From: Sequoia sempervirens | Taxonomy: Eukaryota; Streptophyta; Pinopsida; Cupressales; Cupressaceae | Direction: 5' to 3' | Length of the DNA stretch: 64,000 nt | Assembly: GCA_007258455.2 (NCBI GenBank) | Contig: VDFB02000003.1 | Span: 41,233,986 to 41,297,985 of the forward strand | Part shown: piece after piece, positions 33,528 to 43,077 of the stretch | Layout of the letters: each line of letters starts with the position of its first letter | Position numbering within the stretch: the first letter of the stretch is position 1 | The notes under the pieces: model-generated | Seen by the model: only the letters and a program-made list of their open reading frames with translations | Databases searched by the model: none | Told to the model about the DNA's origin: nothing | Position numbers and translations under genes: made by a program

Positions 33528-35870
33528 TCATTTAGGAGTATTTTGTGTGAGATTGTTGATGTTGAGTAAAGGTGTGTTGATCTCGAGCAAAGGACAATAA
33601 CCAAGACCATGAGTCATTTGTTGTGTGTTAGGCTCTATAGGGTTGCAGATACCTTGTTCTTGAGAACCACATCCTTTTGCACTATATGCAAGTTGTTTTA
33701 TGAGCTCATAACCTTTTCCATAAAGCTTCTTCATTTCTTTTGGATCAGGTGGTGGTTGGTCATAAGCATTGTCAAAGGCGACTGTGTAGTTTTCTTCTTT
33801 TTCTAAAGTGGTGGAGGTGGATACTTTTGAAAGGTCATCTGAATTTTGTGTTGACATGATGGTTGGTTCTTTTTTCCCGTCTTTCTTTTGTGTGATTATG
33901 TATTTGCCCATAAATGATGGTGTTAATTCTAAGGATCCCCAATCGTCACCAAATAAGTTAGACATTGATTCCTCATTATTTTTTTCAATTTTAAGAGGGT
34001 CTATACTAAATTTTGGAATTAATGTTTTTAGAGGACTTGTAGTTCTTTTTTCAAGGTGCAAGCAACTTTCAGGCTCGGGGTCTATTTCAACTTGCTAAAT
34101 GTTATTGCTATAAAAATATTTCATTATACAATGAAGGTTCGAAAGCACTGCATTCATCTCATGAATCCATGGTCTGCCTAAAATAATATTATACAAAAGA
34201 TCATAAGGCATGACATGAATAGGAGTTTTCAAAGTATGCACCCCAACTGTAATAGGAAAAGCGATTATACCGAGCGGTTGCTTTGTTGTATTATCAAATA
34301 ATTGAATAGATATGGAATCAAGTATTATTTGTGACTTATCAACATGTAATCTACCAAGGATATTCACACTACACACATTAAGGGCATAACCATTATCAAT
34401 AAGGGTTCTATTTATCCCTATTCGATTTTATTGAGTAGTGATCATGAAAGCTTTTTTTTTTTTTTTGCATTTCCAAAGGGGGGATTTCACTTTGGTGGAA
34501 ATCAATGTCACCATTTATTCCTTGGACAATGGCTGCAATGTCAGTTGGTTGTGCATTAGAAGGGACAGGAGCTTGTTGCAAGGCTGATTGGATCATGTTG
34601 TGATAGTAAGGGGAGGTTTGAATAAGGTCCCATAATTATATTTTAGCAGGAGTATTCTTTAATTGGTCAACAATATTGTACTCCTTTCCACTAGGAAGAC
34701 CTGGTAAGATAGGATTAGAAAAAGGTAAGGGTGTTCGGGTCAGTTGTGGTGGTTGTGGATTATTGCAAGTTTTATATGTATGAGCAATGGTATTATAACT
34801 CAACTATTGTGATACATTATTCTGAAGTGGGTAGAGGATGAATTCGGGTTTATTTTGAGTTGTAGGTTTATGTGAAGGGGGGGTAAAGGATGAGTTGGGG
34901 TTGAATAATGTTAACATCCCTGAGCAAGTGAGAAGCTATATCTATATTGTGGCTCTTGTCTTGCATCATGATATCCTTCCTAGGAGGAGGGCTTTGAGGA
35001 GAACTGCAAACCGAATTTTGTGGCATTCTAAGGTTGGTTTTCCTAAAAGGACTTCATCATAGCTAGGGGATTTATTAATGGTTGAATGTGTTTGATTATT
35101 GATAATGGGGAGATTAGGGGAAGACTCTATTCGATCGTTCATTTTTTGTAAGGTCTCATTCTCTTGTTCCATATTATCTACCCTACTGGTAGAGCTTGTA
35201 ATATGTTCATCTGAGTTTGAAATTTGCAAAATAGCTTCATCACAAGTGGGAGAGGCGTCACGAGAAGTACCATTATAATTTTCAAATAGATCTTCCCATG
35301 GAATAGGGACATTAGGGAAGGTAGGGACAATGTTCTCATGATCTTGAATAGGTATATCTTCTAACACCAACCTATCCTCTTTGCATCAAGTAAGGATATT
35401 AGGAGAAGAACAAGTTTGATTATCATGATTATGGAGACTAGGTAAGGTAATGTCTAGAAATGTGTCTATGATCTCATCTTCATGTTGTGTTGTGTGATCT
35501 CATGATTGCTTAGTGTGATATCCTCTTCTTTAGTAATGTTATGTCTAATAGGAGAGTTAAGAGGAGAGAAACAACTTTGATTGTCAAAACTCTCATCAAT
35601 TGGTTCCTCTAACACTATAATCTCTTCTTCGCAAGTGGGAGAGAAAATAGGAGAAGAAAAAATGTAAGTGTTATGCTTATCCAAGGTTTCTTTCACTAGA
35701 CTAACCTCATCCACAAAAGGGGAACTAGGAGAGGGACCTGTGATGAACAAAAAGAGAGGGGAAAGGACCTCATATTCATATGATTTTAACAAAATACTCT
35801 TACAACATGCAATAAGATATAAAAAGAGAACATGTAAGATGATAACTATATAAACTTGTAATGAAAACAC
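33528..35870 (-). pseudogene. Gag tail, aspartic protease and G-patch-like segment (element D)
   Basis: Read right to left. 35870-34966 is an acidic Ser/Glu/Asn-rich stretch with repeated SPTCEE or SPTCDE words. 34596-34408 has NMIQSALQQAPVPSNAQPTD. 34402-34095 is a retroviral-type aspartic protease: a degenerate active site, IDNGYALNVC (34400-34373), then GIIAFPITVGVHTLKTPIHV, YDLLYNIILGRPWIHEMNAV and LHCIMKYF, the usual flap-to-C-terminal order. 34061-33528 continues with GKGYELIKQLAYSAKG and a PIEPN...GLGYCP segment, the G-patch-like linker that follows the protease in many plant gypsy polyproteins. RT should come next but is missing. Stops and frame changes make it a pseudogene. Confidence 0.75.
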
Positions 35871-36423
35871 GATGGAATGGTTATTTTATAAACTTGAAAT
35901 GTAACAATGCTAAAGCAAAGATGAAAAAGAGGAATGCAATTTTTTAGATTTTAAAGATGACAATTGACTGATTATGATACAATATGTAACAAGATGAAAA
36001 TGCAAACATGAAATTAAAACCATGCATGAAATGAGCTAATTTAGGGTAGATTTAATGAAATGCATGGTACAGAAATGCAATCAACTAATATAGCTAGGAA
36101 ATGGCACCAAATAGAAGCCTAAAAATAGGGTTTTTTTAGCTTTGTAAAACACAATTTCAGGAGTCAAAAGGGACTGATTCGCCCAGGGTGGTGAATGAGT
36201 CCCAGTATGGACTTTTTTTAGAATTTTTAGAAAATTTAGAGTGATTTTTATGGTTTCTAAGTGATATGATGCAAACCTAAGTTAAAAATGTAGAATTTCA
36301 AAAAATTGGAATGAATTTAGATGTTAAAAATGCAACCTAAATGCACTTTTTATGAATGCAAAATTTGAAACCTAACATGCTAATTAACTAATGAAAAGTC
36401 AATGCCAGGCTAGATTTATGATG
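35871..36423 (-). other. 5' leader of D, no gene
   Basis: AT-rich DNA between the primer site and the first coding remnant. It contains one copy of the palindromic box at 36169-36205. Nothing else stands out. Confidence 0.5.
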
Positions 36424-36471
36424 GACTCCAAAATTAGAAGGTTGTGTGTTTGATTCACGTCAGGTTCACCA
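36424..36471 (-). other. Extended primer site of D: tRNA-Trp 3' half
   Basis: Read on the plus strand, this 48-nt stretch matches plant tRNA-Trp (as I recall it) from the anticodon loop (GACTCCA, containing anticodon CCA) through AGAAGGTTG, the T arm (TTTGATTCACGT) and acceptor strand to the terminal CCA. By my alignment there are five substitutions, all C-to-T or G-to-A, and one inserted base. It ends three bases before the 5' LTR. An ordinary primer site would cover only about 18 nt. Confidence 0.78.
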
Positions 36472-36474
36472 AAA

Positions 36475-38275
36475 TGTACCATATATTTTAGGAGTTAGGG
36501 ATGCTAAAGTCTCTTTTGCTCAATTAGGGTCTTTCACCTAATGGAAAGAGATAGATCCCACACCTAAAATCTAAGTGCTTCACTCAATCTAAGATATGTA
36601 TGATGAAGTTTAGAGTAAATCCAAAGTTCTAGATGCATCTAATTGATAAGATTGATTGATTAAGTGTGCAAAACCTAAGAAAAATAACTTGTTTGAAAAC
36701 ACATTATGTAATGCAAAAACACCTAGAAATGAATGCAAATTACAACAGAACTTGACGAAACTGAAATTTTGCACCTGGAATATGGATGGAGATTGGAAAT
36801 GGCTTTTGAAATGCTACTGATGTTGATTTTTAGGCCTGGTGGGACTCATTTTCCATTATGGGTGAATCAGTCCTAGTTCTGCAAAACTATTTTAGAACTT
36901 GTTTCAAACAAAAGGGTATCTAAAAATGTAGAGAACCCAAAACTAACTTGGAAGTGGGACTCATTTGACACCCATGGTGAATGATTCCACTTTTTAAATT
37001 CTAAATATTCAAATGTGGAATCCGAAGCTTTCAGGCTGCACTTTCTGATTCTTTAGGTGTCTGGTTCTGAAACTGTAAGATTCAGGCCTAAAAGTCACTT
37101 TTTGTTGATGTTTTTCCTTGTGAAATGAAGAGATGACTTGAATTAATTTACAACTTGTTCTTCAATGATTTATAAGCCTCCAAGATACCTAAATTTGTAA
37201 ACATGCAAGAAGAAAAGGAGAAATGTTGAATGTTAGGAAGTGGGGGTTTACCTTAGTCAAACCCCTTTTAGGTAATTAAACCAAAATGATGAAAGAATGG
37301 AATGAAATATGCAATAATGGAATTTATTACCTTTCCATAATGTTTTATCTTGCATGTTTGCAACAAAACATGAAGAATCTTCCCTTGAATGTCTAAAAAT
37401 TGATATCTTAATGCCTTGAAATGATGAAGCCCTAGCTTGATTGACTTGAGATGGAAGAATGATGGATGAAGAATGAAGAATGACTGTGATTTAGGGTTTA
37501 GAGAGTTTATTTTATAGAAAATTCACCTTATTAGCCAAAAAATTGGATCCCTAAGGCTGACATGTGAAAATAATAAACTTAAATTTCAATTTTTCTCGCT
37601 CAAAGGTTAAAATTAGGAAAAATGGGACTCATTCGCCACCCATGATGAATGGTTCCCACCTAGATGAGATTGATTCACCATGGATGGTGAATGGGTCCCA
37701 CAGGGGCCATTTTGACAGCTAAGATGCTAGGAAGTTAAGAAATAAGGTTTAAACGGTGACTATGCTAATTATTTGATCAATTTAAGCCTCAGGATGCACA
37801 ATATGGTTTAATAGGGACCTATTAGTGATGATGTGAAGGTCAATTAGGGATTGGGACACAAAATTCAATGTGAAAGTGTGATTAAATACACTTTACAACA
37901 CTAAAATGAGTTCGACATAGCCTAGGAAGGCACAAGAACCTATGTAAATGTGCAAGACACATTACAACACTAGTTTAACATTAAGTTTGTTTTACAAGCC
38001 TTCTAGATTAGTGTGAGGATGTCATTAAACACATTTTATAATATTTAATTAGGGAGAAATGAGTTTATTAAGTCTAGAAAAGTGTGAAAGTCCTTTACAA
38101 CACTTTACAACACCTTTACAAGACATCAATAAAAATATGTTATTCAATTTGCAAGGGTCCAAGACCTAGTGTAGATGCATAAAATGCCTCAAAACACCTG
38201 AATCAAGGTCTCATTAAGTCCAATTTATCATGAATTATTCCCATGTCAAGTAAGTTTCCTTTTTTCTATGGTACA
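36475..38275 (-). repeat. 5' LTR of D
   Basis: 1,801 bp with perfect TGTACCAT...ATGGTACA ends. It carries four copies of the palindromic GGGACTCATT box and a minus-strand TATAAAAT box at 37509-37516. Confidence 0.93.
37509..37516 (-). promoter_or_regulatory. TATA box in 5' LTR of D
   Basis: TATAAAAT on the minus strand, about 760 bp into the LTR from its start, with the same context (TATAAAAT followed by AAAC or CAAC) in the other LTR. Confidence 0.5.
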
Positions 38276-38319
38276 ACAGGTTGTGCAGAGGGGATAGGTT
38301 GATGTAGGAAAGAGGCCAT
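38276..38319 (-). pseudogene. N-terminus of the E protease-type ORF
   Basis: ATG at 38317-38319 begins MASFLHQPIPSAQPV, which runs to the D insertion site and continues in phase at 30158. It lies only about 220 bp from the E primer site, so no gag core precedes it: either the gag was deleted or this element's ORF simply starts here. Confidence 0.6.
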
Positions 38320-38539
38320 CACACACTAAATGATACTCTCACAAAACCCTCTAAAGGTTTTCAATAAGATGGTGACCCAATTAAGGTTTTGTTATGCAAC
38401 ACTTACGACACCTTCCAAATACACCTAATAGGGGTCGTAGGTTGGGTTGTAAGGCAAAGGCCTCACAATTCTCACACCTACAACACTCCTAGGACATGAG
38501 GAAAGGAGCTTTCAGTACAGCCAAACGAAACCAAAATGG

Positions 38540-38557
38540 TTCACGTTGGGTTCAACA
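38540..38557 (-). other. Primer binding site of E, tRNA-Trp-like
   Basis: The plus strand reads TTCACGTTGGGTTCAACA, which differs at two positions from the 3' end of plant tRNA-Trp as I recall it. It ends four bases before the TGTACGAG LTR border. Similarity does not extend further into the tRNA, unlike in D. Confidence 0.7.
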
Positions 38558-38561
38558 AAAA

Positions 38562-39862
38562 TGTACGAGAGGGGGATGAACCACATCAAGGCCCCAGGTC
38601 ATGAAGAGCCAAGAGCAAAAGGCTGGCCTAACTTATCTCACTCTAAAGGGGTGTTCTAAAATGAGGGACAAGAATGATGAGGACTATAATGCCTTTCAAT
38701 CACTCTGCATACTTGAAACCTAAAATTTGGCTAGGCGAGCTAGTTTTCAGATTCAATACTATACCATAGGTAGCTCTCTACTCGAGGATGAAAGCACAAT
38801 TCTAGGATGACGACATGATGCACTGGAATCTCTCAGGTGCATTGGAATCCATACAACTAGAGGACAAAGAATACAATATGAACTGCCAAAAAACAAGTTG
38901 ACAACCTAGCTAATGACTCCTAAATGAGCAAAACAAAATTAGAAAGTACAAGAAATACAAATGGATGTGACAAAGCAAATAGATAAGAGCTAAAATGACA
39001 AAGATAATCTCACCAAGGCACCAGTTCGCCAGCTAGCTCCAAAAGCACCTCCACCTGCACATGAGAAAGACAGGAAAATTGTTGGGGCTGTATAAGGGCC
39101 TACCTCAATTAGACCCCCATTTTGGTGTTTCCACCTCCACGAATAGCCAAATAACAACAAGAAAGAAATATATGATAAAGAAGTAAAGAAAGTAAAGATT
39201 GGAATAAGCACTACAAAATAGTAAAGAGCTTCTCAACCAAATCACAAAGGAGAGGAGTGAAACTTTACCACCTCCACCAAGAGCTCACTAGCTAATGGGA
39301 GAAAAGAAGGCTTGAACAATCACCACAACCTCGACTGTGATGAAGGGAGGTCTCAAAAAACCTCAAGCCCATGCTATAATGGCTTGCTTCACACTTTCTT
39401 TGCAGAGTTGACAGAGTGTTGTTGCTACAATGGAGTGTTGAAGTATTGCTTGAGAATGGAGAAAATGCTAGAAAGTGCTTGAGAATGTGTGTCTAGAATG
39501 CAAGAAATTGTGAAGAGATGAAATGGAATGAGAATGGATGGATTTGAAGGAGAAGAGGGAAGAATAAGCCATTTTTGGGTCAGTTGGTTGAAGAGGGACG
39601 TTACAAACCATTCTCAATCGGAAGTGTAATGCCTCTACCAACTTCATACGTGGGAATCCGTCAGGGATGTAAGCGTGCCACACGAACATCTGTGTGTCGC
39701 ATGGCCATCCCCGATAAATATTCTCCTACCAACATAGCAAACAAATGCTAAGTGGAAGGAAAACATCCAGTTGATGTGGAATTTTGACTTCACACTTGAT
39801 TTTCTAAGGTGAGGATGTACGAAGGGGAATTTTTATGAGGGGTGAAAATTTGCTCCTATACA
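38562..39862 (-). repeat. 5' LTR of E
   Basis: 1,301 bp, TGTACGAG...CTCCTATACA on the plus strand. The outer 147 bp match 26231-26378. The rest of the matching LTR falls in or beyond the gap, so divergence cannot be judged. Confidence 0.75.
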
Positions 39863-41904
39863 TTTTGATATGGTTTTCGTGATACTCAAGACCCTAAATT
39901 TTAAGTGATGTTTTGGATGTCTTAGAAATTATACTAGTTTTGGGACTCAAAATGTTGAAAACTTGGACTGATATTTCACTTCATTTTTCTAGAGGATGTT
40001 TTTTGAAGAATCTACTTGAAGTATCCTTGAGGTTCAAGTTAATGTTGATATCTTAGAATTTTGAGTGAAGGAATAATCCAAGGTTGTGTTTTTATTTTGA
40101 ATGCTAAAACTAGTTTGGTGTGTTTGATCATGCAAATGGATATGGAATGATGTAGATATGATGCGTTTTGGGGAGTCTAACTATTTTTTGTTCTCACAAT
40201 ATTTAACCAATTTAAGATCAATTTCTAATTTTCACCAAAAAGTAAGGAAAAAGTGCCAATCTTAGAACAATAGCAATATTTTTTGTCAAAAGCAGCCAGA
40301 TTTATGTCAATAGCGGCCAAGTCTTGACGACAACTATGGTAAGATTTCTCAAAAGTGGCTTTTGTTTCAAGTTTTCTATCTAGTAAATAATGAAGGAAAA
40401 AGCAACTAGATTTTAGGTCGACTGTGGTTTAAACAATAGGTTAAGTGTGACAATAGTAAGATCAACTGTGTTCTAATTTTCAACAACGACAAGTTTTTGA
40501 TCAACTATGGCTAGTTTTTAGATTAATAACAACAAAAATAGGAGCAATGGTAACTTCTTTTCAGATTTGTTTTCTAATTTCTAGTAGTAGTTTGGGTGGA
40601 TTTGTAGTTTTGATGTCTTGTTTTGATATGATTTGTTTTTGAGAATTTTTGCAAGTGATAATACCACACAACAATCAAAACCATTTGACCCTAAATTTCT
40701 ATAGCTTAAGCAAGTTTATTTCCATAAAATCTCAAATTTCATGAAAGTAAAAATACTAAAGCTATAGTTCCCAGTGTTGACTTTGTTCTTAATGTGGCTT
40801 GAAATGTGAGCCTAAATATTAGGAAAACTTTAGAGATATTTTTTAAAAATATCTTTTAAGGAGTGAAAATATAGGGCTCTTTTTAAAGGTATTCACACTA
40901 ATTCCAAATGGTTTGATGTTTGATAACCATGTTCAATGATTGTTTTGATGTGTTCATTTTAAATCAAGTATAGTGTTTGATGTCAATAAAGTAACCTTGG
41001 CATGCATCATTCAAGTCACCCTAGGTAGGTACACTCTTTTAGGTAGGCTTACCTCATGCTCAAAAGGATGATTTTACATACAATTTATGGAGGAGTGTTG
41101 GTATGTTAAGAATTAACTCTTAAGCTTTATGCCTCAACCAAAATTTGGACTTGGTAAGTAACTTCTTGGAAACAAAGTTTCGATGCACCACTTTCAAAGA
41201 ATGTTTGAAAAAACATGGATGACTTCTAAAATAAGGTTCTTAGTTCAACAAACTATGAACATCATATGTACACTACCATCCATTGGTCACTTAAGACTCT
41301 TTAATCATTCTCATTCTACTTAAGGCATGGGATTAGGTGTAGTATGTTGTCGCTCGGGATTGAAGTTGATTTTTTATGATTTTGGTACCTTTGATATAGC
41401 CCACCAGTAAACGTGATTCAAGACCTTGCTTATGAGTTCTCCATTGGGGTATGTGTCTCATAGCAAGCCCCCTCTTTAAGGTAATTTTTGAAATGAAACA
41501 AGTGCAAAAATAAAAGTGCTTTTCATCACCCAAGATCACCAAAAAACGTGAGGGGAGAGGTTAAACACCTAGTTTTCCAAACACAAAAGACAACATACAA
41601 TTTATCGTAATATTCTTTTTAGGCCCCTCGAGTGGGGCTATCCAAAAGAAAAATGAATGAAGTGTGAACAAGATAGATTTTTGTTTTTATGTGCACCAAA
41701 ATGATGTGTTCTAGATTTCAAACAAGTAGATAGCAATATGCAAATCAACATGTATTTGTCTAGTTTTAAGCACCAATTCTTTAGTGTTTCTAACAACCTT
41801 GTCTTAATGTGATCAACAAAATAAAATTGTTCATTTCGTCAACATAATGAAAGCGTTGGTCAAAAGAAAGCATTTTATTTTATGAGCACCAAAAAGAAGT
41901 GTTG
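39863..41904. other. No gene recognised; probable interior of element G
   Basis: AT-rich sequence with recurring words such as CAAAAGCAGCC, AATAGCGGCC and CAACTATGG (40260-40560). Short ORFs show no domain. By position it would be the gag-side interior of minus-strand element G, but nothing coding is supported. Confidence 0.35.
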
Positions 41905-42395
41905 TTCTAATCTATGAAAGCTTTTGAAAGTTCCTTTTAGGACACCAAATTGAAAATTTTCCCTAAACTAGAAAGCTTTTGAAAAGTTCTTTTAAAGCAC
42001 CAAATCAAAAATGTGCAAGTTGTGGGGTTCATTTTTTTATAACGCCAAATTGAAAAATTTCCATAAACTAGAAAGCTTTTGAAAAGTTCTTTTTAAAGGA
42101 CTAAATTGAAAGCGTGCAAGTTGTGGGGTTCATTTTTTTATAGCACCAACTCAAAAAAAATTCGTAAACTAGAAAGCTTTGAAAAGTTCTTTTTAAAGCA
42201 CCAAATCGAAAGCGTGCAAGTTGTGGGGTTCATTTATATAGCACCAAATTGAAAAATTTCCCTAATACTACAAAGCTTTTGAAAAGTTCTTTTTAATGCA
42301 CCAAATCGAAAGCATGCAATTTGTGGGGTTCATTTATACAACACCAAATCAAAAATGTTTTACTAAACTAGAAAGCTTTTGAAATATTGGACTAG
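41905..42395 (-). repeat. About 100-bp tandem repeat, five units (leader of G)
   Basis: ACTAGAAAGCTTTTGAAAAG recurs at about 41967, 42067, 42168, 42267 (ACTACAAAGC) and 42366, with a partial unit before. Each unit contains AAAGCACCAAAT and GCAAGTTGTGGGGTTCATTT. On the minus strand it contains TTTGGTGCTTTAAAAAGAAC, the same motif found in the leaders of A and F. Confidence 0.85.
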
Positions 42396-42889
42396 TTAGT
42401 TGTTCTTGATGTAAAGTGTACCATATCCCTACAAGAGCTGCATAAACAAAGTCAACAAACATAAAACATCCAAAATAAGCACTCGTTAACATTAGAAATA
42501 AATAAAAGTACTTGCAGATTTAAATCAAAAAATACACATAGCAAAAGCGTAACTTTTAATCACAAGTGGCCGTATTATTTTTAGCAAATGTAGTCCTTAT
42601 TGTCAAAAGCAGCCCAAAATATCAAAAGCAGCCCAAAATGTGCAATTACAATTAGAAAAGTCAAAGGAAACCCTTGTTTCTAAAAAAAAAATAGTTAGAA
42701 AAATCAAGAGAGACCCTGTTTTTGAAACAAAAGTAGTAAGAAAAATCAAAAGTGACAAAAATGAAGGAACAACTGTGTGAAACTCCTGTAGCTTTTGCTT
42801 GAAATTTTTTCAAGTATGTTTCTAGAAAATTCAACCGCATTCTAGAACCTGCAATGACTCAATTAAAACTCATAAAAAGGTTAGTGTCA

Positions 42890-42916
42890 AGGACCGAGGT
42901 CCTGTTGGGCATGCCA
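42890..42916 (-). other. Possible primer binding site of G, tRNA-Lys-like
   Basis: The plus strand reads GACCGAGGTCC followed by TGTTGGGCATGCCA. Plant tRNA-Lys, as I recall it, ends with CGAGCCCCACG then TTGGGCGCCA. The match needs a two-base insertion. It lies three bases before a TGTG LTR-like start at 42920. Confidence 0.4.
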
Positions 42917-42919
42917 AAA

Positions 42920-43077
42920 TGTGTAAGGGGGAAATTGATATGGCACATAGAAATCAATGTAAACGGAATAAACAAGATTTAATTCAAACAAAGATTAAGA
43001 TTCATACACATTAGTCATGAAATGAACAATACAAGATTAATGAATTCAATGAACTAAGATAATACAAACAAAAGAAT
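42920..43077 (-). repeat. LTR fragment of G
   Basis: TGTGTAAGGGGGAAATTG opens what should be the 5' LTR of a minus-strand element, continuing until LINE sequence starts at 43078. No second copy was found, so the extent is a guess. Confidence 0.35.

Larger units (their letters stand above)
30164..38275 (-). mobile_element. Complete LTR retrotransposon D (minus), nested in E
   Basis: LTRs at 30164-31909 and 36475-38275. The right LTR has perfect 8-bp inverted ends, TGTACCAT...ATGGTACA; the left has decayed ends, CATACCAT...ATGGTATA. The flanks are ATAGG (30159-30163) and ACAGG (38276-38280), one transition apart, a credible 5-bp duplication. Removing D restores an open E reading frame (MASFLHQPIPSAQPV joined to SSAIGITFTL). 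The primer site is beside the right LTR and the purine tract beside the left, so it is transcribed right to left. The interior (about 4.6 kb) has a protease and G-patch-like segment but no recognisable RT or integrase. Confidence 0.92.
26231..39862 (-). mobile_element. LTR retrotransposon E (minus), interrupted by D
   Basis: The right LTR (5', 38562-39862) and the visible 148 bp of the left LTR (26231-26378) match, both ending CTCCTATACA on the plus strand. A tRNA-Trp-type primer site lies at 38540-38557, and a purine tract (minus strand) beside the left LTR at 26379-26393, so transcription is right to left. The interior encodes only an aspartic-protease-type ORF with a long Pro/Ser/Glu tail, followed by a 72-bp tandem array. 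Gag core, RT and integrase are absent, so E looks non-autonomous. Element D is nested in its ORF. Confidence 0.8.

Noticed and set aside
36424..36471. A tRNA-Trp gene or pseudogene
   Set aside because: Only the 3' half is present, with an encoded CCA and direct contact with an LTR; this fits a primer site, not a tRNA locus.
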